DNA of 64,000 bases from Lactiplantibacillus nangangensis (GCF_005405065.1 NZ_BJDI01000011.1:62001-126000); one strand, 5' to 3'. Shown: positions 35,184 to 44,648, numbered from the stretch's first letter. Notes: generated by a model not told the origin, from the sequence alone. Numbers and translations: made by a program.

Positions 35184-36740
35184 TTGGCAAAAACGGACAC
35201 CGCGTCATTCGACTCAATTCTTGTGTTGGATTTTGGGAGTCAATATAACCAATTGATTACCCGGCGCATTCGTGATTTCGGCGTTTATTCGGAATTACTA
35301 CCAAATAAGATCACCGCTGATGAAATCAAAGCCCGCCACCCAAAGGGAATTATTTTCTCTGGTGGGCCGAATAGTGTTTACGATGATGGCGCCTTTCGGG
35401 TTGATCCTGAAATTTTCAAGCTAGGGATTCCTATCTTGGGGATTTGTTATGGGATGCAGCTGATGACTTACTCACTCGATGGTGGGAAAGTTGAATCCGC
35501 TGATAACCGCGAATATGGGAAAGCAAACATCACTGTCACTAGTGATAACGCCACTTTATTCAAAGACACGCCTAAAGAACAATCAGTTTGGATGAGCCAT
35601 GGTGACTTGGTGACCCAAGCTCCCGCTGGTTTTGAAGTGGTCGCAACTTCGAAGAACTGCCCCATCGCCGCCATTCAAAATGTTGACCGCAAGCTGTATG
35701 GGATTCAATTCCACGCTGAAGTGCGGAACACTGATTATGGTAACGAGATCTTACGGCATTTTGCGTTCGATGTTTGCCAAGCTGAAGCCAACTGGTCAAT
35801 GGATGATTTCATTGACATGCAAATTGAAAAAATTCGCGCTGAAGTTGGGGACAAAAAAGTCTTGCTCGGCCTTTCTGGCGGGGTAGACTCTAGCGTTGTC
35901 GGTGTCTTGTTGCACAAGGCGATTGGCACGCAGTTGACGAGTATTTTCGTTGATCATGGTCTGTTACGTAAAGGCGAAGCTGACCAAGTCATGGCTAGTT
36001 TGGAAGGTAAATTCGGCCTGAACATCATTAAAGTTGATGCGAAAGACCGGTTTATGAGCAAATTAGCTGGTGTCAGCGACCCCGAAACCAAACGGAAGAT
36101 CATTGGTAACGAATTTATCCAAGTCTTCGATGAAGAAGCCACTAAGTTAAATGGGATGGAATTCTTAGCGCAAGGGACGTTGTACACCGACGTCATCGAA
36201 AGTGGGACTTCCACAGCGCAAACGATTAAATCTCATCATAACGTTGGTGGGTTGCCAAAGGACATGCAATTTAAGTTGATCGAACCATTACGGACTTTAT
36301 TTAAAGACGAAGCTCGTGAATTAGGTGAAAAGCTTGGCATGCCTTCAGCGCTCGTTTGGCGTCAACCATTCCCAGGTCCCGGTTTAGGGATTCGGGTCAT
36401 TGGTGAAATCACTGAAGATAAGTTGGAAATCGTCCGCGATAGTGATTACATCTTACGCGATGAAATCAAAAAAGCTGGCTTGGACCGCGAGATCTGGCAA
36501 TACTTTACCGTATTACCAGGGATCAAGTCAGTCGGTGTCATGGGTGATGGTCGGACCTACGACTACACTGTTGGTATTCGGGCCGTAACGTCAATTGACG
36601 GCATGACCGCCGATTTTGCGCGGATTCCTTGGGACGTCTTACAGAAGATCTCGGTACGGATCGTCAATGAAGTCGATCACGTTAACCGGATCGTGTACGA
36701 TGTTACGAGTAAGCCACCTTCGACTATTGAGTGGGAATAA
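35184..36740 (+). CDS. guaA: GMP synthase (glutamine-hydrolysing)
   Basis: 518 residues from TTG 35184 ([10 protein letters not shown]), with GGAG eight bases before; a GTG at 35175 lies in the ribosome site. The class I amidotransferase domain (about 15-200) has the nucleophile in GICYGMQL; the synthase PP-loop is LSGGVDSS. It converts XMP to GMP. The promoter is TTGACC / TATGAT with 17 bp. The last codons (36727-36740, including the stop) are the left attachment site of an integrated element; the gene itself is intact. Confidence 0.96.
   Translation: MAKTDTASFDSILVLDFGSQYNQLITRRIRDFGVYSELLPNKITADEIKARHPKGIIFSGGPNSVYDDGAFRVDPEIFKLGIPILGICYGMQLMTYSLDGGKVESADNREYGKANITVTSDNATLFKDTPKEQSVWMSHGDLVTQAPAGFEVVATSKNCPIAAIQNVDRKLYGIQFHAEVRNTDYGNEILRHFAFDVCQAEANWSMDDFIDMQIEKIRAEVGDKKVLLGLSGGVDSSVVGVLLHKAIGTQLTSIFVDHGLLRKGEADQVMASLEGKFGLNIIKVDAKDRFMSKLAGVSDPETKRKIIGNEFIQVFDEEATKLNGMEFLAQGTLYTDVIESGTSTAQTIKSHHNVGGLPKDMQFKLIEPLRTLFKDEARELGEKLGMPSALVWRQPFPGPGLGIRVIGEITEDKLEIVRDSDYILRDEIKKAGLDREIWQYFTVLPGIKSVGVMGDGRTYDYTVGIRAVTSIDGMTADFARIPWDVLQKISVRIVNEVDHVNRIVYDVTSKPPSTIEWE
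36727..36740 (+). repeat. attL core repeat (end of guaA)
   Basis: TTGAGTGGGAATAA, identical to 44399-44412; includes the guaA stop codon. Confidence 0.85.
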
Positions 36741-36825
36741 TGAAGTAAGTGAAGTTGAAGCCAGAACGTTGATTTAACGGCGTTTCGGTTGTCATAAAAC
36801 GGGCTAAATAGTGGGTCATAACAAA

Positions 36826-36848
36826 GGTGCCCCACCAAAATCACCACC
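36826..36848 (+). repeat. Left arm-type repeat
   Basis: GGTGCCCCACCAA, three variable bases, then CACCACC. The same arrangement, same orientation, lies at 44315-44337 (20 of 23 identical). Likely integrase arm-binding site. Confidence 0.65.
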
Positions 36849-36852
36849 AAAG

Positions 36853-36887
36853 ATAGCCGCTGTTGCTTAGGTAACGGCGGCTATTTT
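36853..36887 (+). terminator. Terminator-like hairpin near attL
   Basis: ATAGCCGCTGTT / AACGGCGGCTAT with TTTT; could replace the guaA terminator displaced by the insertion. Confidence 0.6.
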
Positions 36888-36925
36888 GCTACTGTGACCC
36901 ACCAAGATATTTCAGAACGAAGCGA

Positions 36926-36950
36926 ATAAAAAGAGGCTTTTCAGCCTCTT
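36926..36950 (-). terminator. Terminator of the leftmost element gene
   Basis: AAGAGGCT / AGCCTCTT, loop TTTC, T tail on the minus strand. Confidence 0.8.
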
Positions 36951-36959
36951 CGGTGGTTA

Positions 36960-37418
36960 TTATTCTAAAGTTGCAGATACAGCAGGAATACCAACTATGT
37001 TACCAACAGCTTCACATTTAACGGTAATGGTATCACCGGCCTTAATTTTACGTGTTTCTTTGGTTACGGGTAAGAGAACGTCAAAACCGCCCGGAGCAGC
37101 AAGACCGACACCCATCTGGCTTTCATCGCCAACTTCGGTAACCTTAAACTCAAGGGTTTTGCCTTCAATCTCTTTGGTGGTAGCATTGGCGATGAAGTCT
37201 TTACCTTCTGCCTTAGAGGTAACAGTATAGTCAGCAGAACCAACACCCGATATAACCCCAAAAAGAGTTGCAGCAGTTGGAAGTGCAATTCCGACTACTA
37301 AAAGGATGACACTTAGCTTCTTTGGCCGTTTGCGCAGAGCAGCAAAGATAAGCATGATTAGTGCAACAATGGCAAGAATGATACCGCCAATAATGGTAAA
37401 GCCAATTACAGTTTCCAT
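36960..37418 (-). CDS. Small membrane protein of the element
   Basis: 152 residues: two N-terminal membrane helices (about 3-25 and 36-60) with a KRPKK loop between, then an extracytoplasmic beta-rich domain (about 65-152) with KTLEFKVTEVGDESQMGVGL. Start 37418 has GGAGG upstream; an earlier ATG lies in that site. Function unknown; the layout resembles small envelope proteins carried as mobile-element cargo. Confidence 0.7.
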   Translation of the reverse strand: METVIGFTIIGGIILAIVALIMLIFAALRKRPKKLSVILLVVGIALPTAATLFGVISGVGSADYTVTSKAEGKDFIANATTKEIEGKTLEFKVTEVGDESQMGVGLAAPGGFDVLLPVTKETRKIKAGDTITVKCEAVGNIVGIPAVSATLE

Positions 37419-37494
37419 TGATGTGTCCTCCATGAATCTCCTGATTAATTTGATTATACTGCATCAAAACGTGTGCGTCTATACCGTGGCATCA

Positions 37495-38031
37495 CTATTC
37501 TTTGTCGAATGCGAAGTTAACTGCATCAGAGATGGTCTTTTTGTAGGCGGTCTGAAAGTCGCTTCCAGTATCATCGTGTTCAAGGGACATGAATATAGAG
37601 TTGTCATCGTTATCAAATTGGTCCTGCCAGACGTAGGACGTTCCGTTATAGGTTAGACGATTCCAGCCTCCTGTGGAAGTCCCTTCAGGTTTGATGTTTG
37701 TCTCATAGGTCATTTCAATAATCTTGTGTGTATTTGTGAATAGAAATGCAGCTTTACGAGTGTCTGGGTTAATCAAGAATGCCGCATTGTGGAATAGAGA
37801 TTCTTCATCTGATTCATAGTTGAACAGATATGCGTGTTTGTATGTCTGTTCAACTTTGTTAAGCATCTGTTGTTTAGCGGACACTTTTTTGACCGCCTGT
37901 TTAGAAACCTGGGAAGATGAACTTTTCGTAGTGCTCGTACCGGTATCGTTTTTTTCAGAACAAGCCACGAGAGTGATGCTTAAGCCAGCTAAAAGAATCA
38001 GCGAAGCTGAGAAGATTCGTTTTGGTGTCAT
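37495..38031 (-). CDS. Lipoprotein of the element
   Basis: 178 residues with a lipoprotein signal peptide ending LVAC (about Cys24), a Ser/Thr/Lys-rich linker, and a folded domain with a Trp-containing WNRLTYNGTSYVWQDQF segment. GAGGAAAA precedes ATG 38031. No function recognised; its position beside another surface gene suggests an envelope role such as exclusion or immunity. Confidence 0.75.
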   Translation of the reverse strand: MTPKRIFSASLILLAGLSITLVACSEKNDTGTSTTKSSSSQVSKQAVKKVSAKQQMLNKVEQTYKHAYLFNYESDEESLFHNAAFLINPDTRKAAFLFTNTHKIIEMTYETNIKPEGTSTGGWNRLTYNGTSYVWQDQFDNDDNSIFMSLEHDDTGSDFQTAYKKTISDAVNFAFDKE

Positions 38032-38505
38032 AGTTTTCCTCGCCTTTAGTTGTGATGTCATTATTCGTTAAGTATATGATAGCCTATAAAAAAGGGAAAT
38101 CCTACTTACAGAACAAAATCACTAAAATGATTGTGGCATTACCACACATGTTCAACTGATGCAGAGTAAAAATGCCCGACGAATATTTGAAAATGCGGCG
38201 AGACGGCTAGTGACCACATTAGACAGTAGAGTAAGGACGGCGAAAATGAACGCCAAGCATCATAACGGCATGAAGTCTAATTACTAGTTTTCATGATTAA
38301 AATAACTCTTTGCATATGTGACCGTATTTGGCAGACCACATGGAAGAAATAGAGCAAAAGTTTGGAGATATGTGAAATACCGCTCTGATAAAACGATATC
38401 TTATCCACCACTTATGATTTCTACGATAGTAAAATATGCGCTAATAATAAAATTGACGTTATAACAAAGCGACTGTCCATCGGGCAGTCGCTTTTAATAT
38501 ATACA
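38032..38505. other. Gene-poor interval in the element
   Basis: About 470 bp, AT-rich, with no convincing frame. It holds a small TGTGG/CCACA hairpin near 38131 and the terminator at 38466-38496. A candidate place for the transfer origin or a small RNA, but no nick-site motif is recognised. Confidence 0.3.
38466..38496 (-). terminator. Terminator of the HTH gene
   Basis: AAAGCGACTG / CAGTCGCTTT with a 9-nt loop; A/T runs on both sides. Confidence 0.8.
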
Positions 38506-39345
38506 TTAGCCGTTTTTTTGAGGGAATAATGACATTTCATATCTGTGTACTTTTTGCATGGCTCCGATTGCCGTATCAAGCTCGGTGGAAACTCTAGCGT
38601 ATTCGTTACGCATCCGGTTATCATCTTGATACCAAGCACGACTTTCTGCTTCGAATGCTTCATAGGCATTTATAGTCAAGTAATAGGCTAGCATACCAGT
38701 ATCAGTTGGGGTAGGTTTGAGCGGCGTAAGAATGTCCGTGAAGATTGTTTGCATGAGCTTAGGAAACCTGACGTAAAACTTTCGGAATTCCTTTCCGAAA
38801 AACTCCTCCTCAAATCGACGAACTAAAATTTCTTGAAAAGATTCAGCATTTAAAAACTGTATGCGCTGAGAAAGTTCGTCAAGTGCTTCAATTTTAACAG
38901 TATTAATTGTTCTCGATTTTTTACGTTCAACCTTAACTGGATAGATGTCATAACTAAGTCCTGCACGCATTTGAGCAAAGTGAACATTTGCAGTTAGGAC
39001 CTGAAAAAGTAGTTCGTGTAGATTAATCATAGTTAAGTCGGTACCTTTGTATGAATAAATCTCATTAATTGCTTTTTTCAGTAGCACATTCCACTTGATT
39101 TGTCCCCAAAGCATTTCATCAAGATTGTTGAATTTCAGGTTCTCTCGGATATCTTGCGCATTGAAGTCACTCATCAAGTTCGGATATTTAGTAGTCCGTT
39201 TATTGTTGATGATATTACTGACTAACGATTCGTCGGATAGAATGTCCGAACGATTTAGGTTAAGTTCTTCCTTTCGTTTCTTAATAGTTGAACTAATTGT
39301 GGTAAACACATATTTTGTGGTTTTTTTAAACGCCGTTTCAAACAT
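38506..39345 (-). CDS. HTH-containing regulator of the element
   Basis: 279 residues. The N-terminal 20-70 region (STIKKRKEELNLNRSDILSD, LVSNIINNKRTTKYPNLM) looks like an XRE-type helix-turn-helix; the long helical C-terminal part matches nothing I know. It is transcribed away from the transfer genes, so it could be the element's repressor, with the palindrome AAGTATATACTT (39426-39437) in the intergenic region as possible operator. Confidence 0.6.
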   Translation of the reverse strand: MFETAFKKTTKYVFTTISSTIKKRKEELNLNRSDILSDESLVSNIINNKRTTKYPNLMSDFNAQDIRENLKFNNLDEMLWGQIKWNVLLKKAINEIYSYKGTDLTMINLHELLFQVLTANVHFAQMRAGLSYDIYPVKVERKKSRTINTVKIEALDELSQRIQFLNAESFQEILVRRFEEEFFGKEFRKFYVRFPKLMQTIFTDILTPLKPTPTDTGMLAYYLTINAYEAFEAESRAWYQDDNRMRNEYARVSTELDTAIGAMQKVHRYEMSLFPQKNG

Positions 39346-39467
39346 TATGAGGACTCCTCTCCCTTAAAGCGTGGGACAAAATTGTTATATTAACGAAAAA
39401 AGGTCATATTTCAATCCCACGTTGCAAGTATATACTTAAAATATCGAAAGCGCAAGGAGGTGACAAC
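39346..39467 (+). promoter_or_regulatory. Divergent promoter region of the element
   Basis: The 12-bp perfect palindrome AAGTATATACTT (39426-39437) contains the likely -10 TATACT (39431-39436), with TTTCAA 16 bp upstream as -35. A repressor bound here would block the mobilization genes. Confidence 0.5.
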
Positions 39468-39761
39468 ATGACGAATCATGAGCACATGAACGTTAGCTAC
39501 AGTCATTCACTAGTATCAGGTTCCCTGCTAGACGAGCACCATGTAAATGACTCAGAAATTGAAGAAGCAATGGACGAATTGAATGGCCTTATATTAGCAA
39601 ATCACTTTGACCCTTTTGGCAATGAACCAACCATATTTCTGAAATTAGGTGATATAAGCCTCGAGGTGAAGGCTACTAAGGATTGTCAGGCATGTATGCG
39701 TGACCTAATGGCAGTACTTGCTCGCCGTAATTGGAATCGAAAGTATGGTTATGGCTGTTGA
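39468..39761 (+). CDS. Small hypothetical protein of the element
   Basis: 97 residues, acidic, with a CQAC motif near the C-terminus (KDCQACMRDLM). AAGGAGG precedes the ATG. First gene of the plus-strand module; function unknown. Confidence 0.65.
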   Translation: MTNHEHMNVSYSHSLVSGSLLDEHHVNDSEIEEAMDELNGLILANHFDPFGNEPTIFLKLGDISLEVKATKDCQACMRDLMAVLARRNWNRKYGYGC

Positions 39762-39854
39762 CCGTAACTAATACGTCTTGACCAAGGCCACGATGTCAAT
39801 AAACTCTGGGTACAAAAATAAAGACGGCTGCGTATCGCAGCGGAGGTAACTATC

Positions 39855-40238
39855 ATGGCTCTACAAAATTCCTGGTTCTTTTCGCAGACCAGTTTCAACG
39901 ATGCGAAATTCAAGTCGGTAACTAACAACCAGTTCCGCTTGGTCTCTCAGCACCCATATGCTAGCAAGAAGAATCCTCAAGATATCGGTGTAGCATTAAC
40001 GCTTCAAGTGGTCAAAGATACCGCCGATTATGGTGTTGACAAAAAGACTGGCATGAAGCGGGATAACAACGTTCTGAATACCTTTGATGTGACAATCTTG
40101 AACGGAGTACAGCGTTTAGATGCTCAAAAGGGCGATGTCATTCGGCTCGGTGACATGATTGTTGAAAAGACTTTCATCATTGGGTTCAACCTGATTCTCC
40201 GTTATAAGGATGTGCAGGTGATTAAGCGTGACAAGTAA
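39855..40238 (+). CDS. Conserved mobile-element protein (Tn916 orf23-region type)
   Basis: 127 residues, no membrane helix or enzyme motif; beta-rich (DIGVALTLQVVKDT, NTFDVTILNG). Proteins of this size precede the FtsK-like gene in Tn916-type modules. CGGAGG precedes the ATG. It overlaps the next gene by 11 bp. Confidence 0.65.
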   Translation: MALQNSWFFSQTSFNDAKFKSVTNNQFRLVSQHPYASKKNPQDIGVALTLQVVKDTADYGVDKKTGMKRDNNVLNTFDVTILNGVQRLDAQKGDVIRLGDMIVEKTFIIGFNLILRYKDVQVIKRDK

Positions 40239-41571
40239 GGTTAAAACTTCACGGTACCTTCGTGGACAGGCCTTGGTTGTCATTGAATCCCTATTACTGT
40301 TACTGGTAGTAGGGATTTTCCTTACCACGCGGTACCTTCAAATGATGATTCCTGATGTAATTCTAATTGTATGTATCTTCGCGATTACAGTTGTTGGTAC
40401 GTGCTCGGTCACATTTTGGTCGATGCGTAACCATATTAGTAAAGGTTGGAGATTTGCACTACGCCATTACAAGTTGTGTTTGTCGGTTCGCCGTGCTTTG
40501 CTTGATGCCGCTTATTATGTACCGCGGCAGTTCTTCGGAACTGCCGTGGCCCAGTTGCCTAAAATTAAGCTCACTTTCACAGATAATTATCAGCGTGGAA
40601 TGCTGTTGGTCGAGAATCGTGTGAAGTATGCCCAACGTTTGGACACTGCCCAGTTATCCAGTGCATTAAGGCGATATGTGGTTGAACGCTCGTATCTTAG
40701 TGATGATGAGAATTACTACTGTTTTGAATTGTTTGATAGTCGTCTTGAACGACGATTAGAGTTCCGTTCTCTTGATGAATTGCTAAGTTACAATGCACAA
40801 GTTGGTGATTTGGAGTTGTTCATTGATAAGTTCACTGTGATTCCGTTACACCACACGCTAATTGTTGGGCAGACGGGTTCTGGTAAGACATACGGTGTGT
40901 ATTCTTTCCTGTTGCAGATGCTTATCAAGCCGGTGCAATATCAACTATATCTAGCCGATCCGAAAGGCTCCAGCCTTTCGATTCTCGGCGACATGATTGC
41001 GCCTGACTGTACCGCTGAAGATGTTGATGATATTGTAGCCCTCCTGCGTGAGTTCAATGATGTGATGGACAAGCGCAAGGCTGATTTGAAGGCTAAGCTG
41101 GCCACTAAGCTTGAGGCGTCATATTCGGACTTTGGATTTAACCCGTATGTTTTTATCTTTGATGAATACGCGTCATTCCAAAGTGTTGTGCAGGCTATGG
41201 ATAAGAAGCACCGCGATGAGGTCAATAAGCTGATTTCGCAAATTGTGCTTCAAGGGCGCCAGTTGGGCTTCTTCCTGTTTATTGTCATGCAGAAGAGTGA
41301 TAGTACGTCATTACCAACGATGATTCGCGATAACTTGCCACTGAAGATTGTTTTGGGTAATGCTGAACAGCAAACCTACGTCACTGCGTTTGGCACGGGC
41401 GTAGAAATTCCTAGCCGTGACTTTCGCAAGGGTGAAGGTGTGTACACATTCCCTGGAATTGCCAACACGCCTAAGTTGTGTGCGTTTAGTTACCTGAATT
41501 TTGACATTAACGCCGCTTTTCGTGCCAAGCGGGGGTTATGTAATAACCCCCGCTCCAGTAAAGGAGCCTAA
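40228..41571 (+). CDS. FtsK/SpoIIIE-type DNA translocase (TcpA-like coupling protein)
   Basis: 447 residues. Two N-terminal membrane helices (about 14-34 and 43-65), then an ATPase domain with Walker A VGQTGSGKTYG (about 212-222) and Walker B YVFIFDEYA. It matches the Tn916 Orf21 class that couples the processed element DNA to a conjugation channel. GTG start overlapping the previous gene. Confidence 0.85.
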   Translation: MTSKVKTSRYLRGQALVVIESLLLLLVVGIFLTTRYLQMMIPDVILIVCIFAITVVGTCSVTFWSMRNHISKGWRFALRHYKLCLSVRRALLDAAYYVPRQFFGTAVAQLPKIKLTFTDNYQRGMLLVENRVKYAQRLDTAQLSSALRRYVVERSYLSDDENYYCFELFDSRLERRLEFRSLDELLSYNAQVGDLELFIDKFTVIPLHHTLIVGQTGSGKTYGVYSFLLQMLIKPVQYQLYLADPKGSSLSILGDMIAPDCTAEDVDDIVALLREFNDVMDKRKADLKAKLATKLEASYSDFGFNPYVFIFDEYASFQSVVQAMDKKHRDEVNKLISQIVLQGRQLGFFLFIVMQKSDSTSLPTMIRDNLPLKIVLGNAEQQTYVTAFGTGVEIPSRDFRKGEGVYTFPGIANTPKLCAFSYLNFDINAAFRAKRGLCNNPRSSKGA

Positions 41572-41573
41572 AA

Positions 41574-42791
41574 ATGGAGCCTACACTTTTACTCGGAATT
41601 GATGAGTTCACGATGGTGCTAACTGTTGAAAAGTCAAAGATTGATGATATTGGCAGTTGGCCGCTAATTGCCTTGGACACCATCAAGAAGTTTGTTGAGA
41701 TGACCGACATTAAAGTGATATTCGGCAAACAAGCTCAATTGATTGGCAAAGTTCCGCAAGGTTACACGATAGGTTACCAGTTTGGCGACAATCCGTTTTA
41801 CTTTGCCATTGCGTACCACCCCGACAATGTTCAGATGGGGATTGTGATTAAGTTTTCGGCCTATTCATGGTCGTACTACTGTCATGAATGGACGCTGGTA
41901 CATCATTCACCGATGAACATCAAACAGTTCGCTTCACTGACTGTATCTGATGAATTTCATTCTCGGCTTAGTCGAATTGACTTTACCGCTGACTTTCAGA
42001 ACGTAGATTTTACAGTTGATGACCTGTACCGTCACCTGACTGATGGTACATGGATTGTTCAAAACGCTGATGGCAAAAAGAACCCTTCTGGCTTGTCTGC
42101 GCATGAGGTCAACAAGATTGTCGAAACTTTCTATGTTGGTTCTAAAAAGGGCAATACACGGCTGTTCTTGCGAGTCTATGACAAGCGACGTGAACAGATA
42201 GAGCAACCTAGCTTTCGTTACGAAGAGGCGTTGTCGGTCGAAAGTTGGGTACGGTTAGAAGCAGTGTTCAAAGGTATATATGCCCACCAAATTACTGATA
42301 GCCTCCGTAATGAACTGGACGATGATGAGCCGTCATTGAAGGCATTTATTGCTAGCAAGCTACTTGAGAAATATCGGTTTGTTGATGCAGAGACGGAAGA
42401 ATACGCCGATTTAACGAAAATGCTTATACGTGTTGTTGAAGATAATGAATTTAGCCGGTTACGCTTAGAAAGCCCACGAGACAGCGAGTTGATTCAATCA
42501 ATCCAATATTTGATGTTCAATTCTGGCTTGTTTACCGCCATGTACAAATGCGATGCCTTGTGGGGACACAATTCTGGCATTGAGCTGCTGTTAAGAATGG
42601 CGGCTGTGTACCTGCGTGGACGTCATCCGCCTGATGATGCAATTAGGTGGGTGGCCATTCACCGTAAAGAGATGGAAAAACGCACGCTGGCAGAATTATT
42701 TGATGAAATTGATGCAAACCAAGAAGCTATGAAAAAAGAGACCATCACCACGCCTCCGACAGCAAATGGTGACAGTCCCGCTCCTGTGTAG
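41574..42791 (+). CDS. Replication initiation factor / MobT-type relaxase (Rep_trans)
   Basis: 405 residues, resembling Tn916 Orf20 and Rep_trans proteins: DEFTMVL near the N-terminus, SRIDFTADFQN, LFLRVYDKRREQ and SWVRLEAVFKG. These nick at the element's origin to start rolling-circle replication and mobilization. Starts two bases after the FtsK-like gene. Confidence 0.85.
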   Translation: MEPTLLLGIDEFTMVLTVEKSKIDDIGSWPLIALDTIKKFVEMTDIKVIFGKQAQLIGKVPQGYTIGYQFGDNPFYFAIAYHPDNVQMGIVIKFSAYSWSYYCHEWTLVHHSPMNIKQFASLTVSDEFHSRLSRIDFTADFQNVDFTVDDLYRHLTDGTWIVQNADGKKNPSGLSAHEVNKIVETFYVGSKKGNTRLFLRVYDKRREQIEQPSFRYEEALSVESWVRLEAVFKGIYAHQITDSLRNELDDDEPSLKAFIASKLLEKYRFVDAETEEYADLTKMLIRVVEDNEFSRLRLESPRDSELIQSIQYLMFNSGLFTAMYKCDALWGHNSGIELLLRMAAVYLRGRHPPDDAIRWVAIHRKEMEKRTLAELFDEIDANQEAMKKETITTPPTANGDSPAPV

Positions 42792-42847
42792 ATAATTAGT
42801 CTACCCGCATAGTATCTCATGCTTCTTGTACGATTGAAAGAAATGAG

Positions 42848-43054
42848 ATGGTAATTGTGACCTCCACAATTTGTAAGCAAGACTTGATGGCGATTGGCTA
42901 CAAAGAGCACACCGCGCGAAGTTTGATTTGCCAAGCCAAGGCCATTATGGTACAAAATGGGTATCCGTTTTATAACAACCGGCGTTTGGGACGTGTCCCA
43001 ACAGAAGTTGTTGAGTCAATCATTGGCACGAAGCTTCAATTGAAAGCAGAGTGA
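42848..43054 (+). CDS. DUF3173 small protein (excisionase-like position)
   Basis: 68 residues. IGYKEHTARSLICQAKAIMVQNGYPFYNNRRLGRVP is the DUF3173 signature. Such proteins lie just before integrases of Tn916-like and related elements and probably act as DNA-binding directionality factors (inference). Its stop abuts the integrase start. Confidence 0.8.
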   Translation: MVIVTSTICKQDLMAIGYKEHTARSLICQAKAIMVQNGYPFYNNRRLGRVPTEVVESIIGTKLQLKAE

Positions 43055-43057
43055 TTG

Positions 43058-44359
43058 ATGATGACAAATAAAATGCAACAAACAACGAAGTACACCGGCG
43101 TTTTCAAGGACTTGAAGAGCGGTATGTACTTCTATCAGACAGAACTTGGAATTGACCGGATTACCGGTCGGCGTGTTAGAAAGAAGGCGCGTAAAGACTT
43201 GACCGGCCGCCCGTTTAAGACAGCGACAGCGGCAAATAAAGAATTGACACGAGTTAAGCGAGAGTATTACCAAGCTAACAGTTACGCCAACTATCAAATG
43301 ACGTATCGTGAGTTTATGCAGAACATCTATATTCCTGCGTACAAAACGGAAGTCGAAGAAAGTACGTTTTCTGTTCGTAAAGGCGCTTTCAATCAGTTTT
43401 GCGCTCGTTTCGGGTCTAAGAAGTTGCGGGATATCAATATCGAGGATGTTCAGAATTACCGAACATACTTACTGACTGATGCAGATGAAGGTGGTGCTGG
43501 ATTCTCACAGTCATACGCGAGTTTGGTGTTTGGTATGTTTCGTAAGACCTTGGACAGGGCGGTTACGCTGCAGTATCTAGAGTTCAATGTGTCAAAGCGG
43601 ATTAAGGCGATTCCGAAGAGTAAGGCCATTGTGCCATACTGGACGGCTACCGAGTTCAAGAAGGTCATTAAGCAGATTTACATTGGCGACTTTCTGGAAC
43701 ATCTGTATTTCGTAATGCTGTGGGTCTACTTCATGACTGGTGTTCGAGTTAATGAGGGCATGGCCTTATGGTGGAGCGATATTGACTTGGACGAGAAACG
43801 TATGCGGGTGCACCACATGCTGTATCTGAAGTCACGGACGGATTGGACACGTAACGACTACACTAAGACTGCGGACGGCAAACGGACAATCGCTTTGGAC
43901 GATACCACGGTGGATATACTCCGCAAGTGGCGGCAACGGCAAAAAACGGTAGGGCTAGGCAAAGACGATGACTTTGTATTTACCTATGATGGCTTGCCAA
44001 TGATTAAGTCAACTCTGGGACGAGTTATTCAGCGTTATGCTAATGCCGCTGGTGTGAAGCCTATCCAAGGTAAAGGATTGCGTCATAGCCATGCATCGTA
44101 CTTGATTAATGAGTTCAATGTGTCGGTTCTGGTACTGTCGAAACGGCTCGGGCATAGCAGTCCGGACATAACTTTGAGAAACTACTCACATATGTGGGTC
44201 GGCGCCGATACTGCTATTGTTGAGCAGATGGAAGGCAATATCAAAGTGGAGACTGCGGCAGTAAGTTCGGTCAAGTTTAACGGCAATCAATCAATCAAGA
44301 AATTGAGTGAAATTGGTGCCCCACCAAGCACACCACCGGAACAGTGTAAAGGTGCTTAA
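43058..44359 (+). CDS. int: Tyrosine site-specific integrase
   Basis: 433 residues. An N-terminal arm-binding domain (about 10-60), a SAM-like core-binding domain (about 80-180) and a catalytic domain. Catalytic residues by motif: Arg in TGVRVNEG (about 230), Arg in GKGLRHSHAS (about 342), His in RLGHSS (about 366) and Tyr in LRNYSHM (about 376). The HxxR histidine is replaced by Lys, common in this branch. It recombines at the end of guaA. A right arm-type repeat lies inside its last codons. Confidence 0.92.
   Translation: MMTNKMQQTTKYTGVFKDLKSGMYFYQTELGIDRITGRRVRKKARKDLTGRPFKTATAANKELTRVKREYYQANSYANYQMTYREFMQNIYIPAYKTEVEESTFSVRKGAFNQFCARFGSKKLRDINIEDVQNYRTYLLTDADEGGAGFSQSYASLVFGMFRKTLDRAVTLQYLEFNVSKRIKAIPKSKAIVPYWTATEFKKVIKQIYIGDFLEHLYFVMLWVYFMTGVRVNEGMALWWSDIDLDEKRMRVHHMLYLKSRTDWTRNDYTKTADGKRTIALDDTTVDILRKWRQRQKTVGLGKDDDFVFTYDGLPMIKSTLGRVIQRYANAAGVKPIQGKGLRHSHASYLINEFNVSVLVLSKRLGHSSPDITLRNYSHMWVGADTAIVEQMEGNIKVETAAVSSVKFNGNQSIKKLSEIGAPPSTPPEQCKGA
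44315..44337 (+). repeat. Right arm-type repeat
   Basis: Partner of 36826-36848 (20 of 23 bases identical), lying inside the end of the integrase gene. Confidence 0.65.
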
Positions 44360-44398
44360 AACGTTGATATGTAGGTATTCTCACGTGAGTGCTAGCGC

Positions 44399-44412
44399 TT
44401 GAGTGGGAATAA
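44399..44412 (+). repeat. attR core repeat
   Basis: TTGAGTGGGAATAA, identical to attL. TATTCTCACGTGA just upstream is an imperfect inverted copy, as expected for paired integrase core sites. Confidence 0.85.
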
Positions 44413-44648
44413 AGCGACTAATTAATTTTAGTGCTGGAAGACCACTAACTTGTCATTAAGAAATTAATTCTCGCTAGTTATTCAATAACTAGCTTCAGGC
44501 GTGGTCTTCAGTTATGAAGATCACGTTTTATTTTGTAGAAAATACGGTAATGCAGGTTATCGATTGGATTCAACCAATTTTTGAAAAGATGAAACTTGAC
44601 TTAGATATTTCTCTAAGTGATAGTGTAAAGTTGAAAGGAATGATATTG
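44413..44648 (+). promoter_or_regulatory. Structured leader ahead of the acetyltransferase
   Basis: No gene. A 9-bp inverted repeat GAAGACCAC (44437-44445) / GTGGTCTTC (44501-44509) encloses an inner 9-bp hairpin GCTAGTTAT/ATAACTAGC (44473-44493). It may be a leader element or the original guaA downstream structure moved away by the insertion. Confidence 0.4.

Larger units (their letters stand above)
36727..44412 (+). mobile_element. 7.7-kb integrative mobilizable element in guaA
   Basis: The segment is bounded by 14-bp direct repeats TTGAGTGGGAATAA at 36727-36740 (end of guaA) and 44399-44412. Genes read left to right: membrane protein, lipoprotein, HTH regulator (all minus strand), then two small proteins, an FtsK/TcpA-type ATPase, a Rep_trans/MobT-type initiator, a DUF3173 protein and a tyrosine integrase (plus strand). 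This is the Tn916-like replication/transfer-start module without type IV secretion genes, so it should need a helper element to move. The integrase regenerates the end of guaA. Confidence 0.85.

Noticed and set aside
44514-44648. N-terminal extension of the acetyltransferase
   Set aside because: The family's conserved start (Mac domain) begins right after ATG 44649; the extension has no homologous look and overlaps the hairpin leader.
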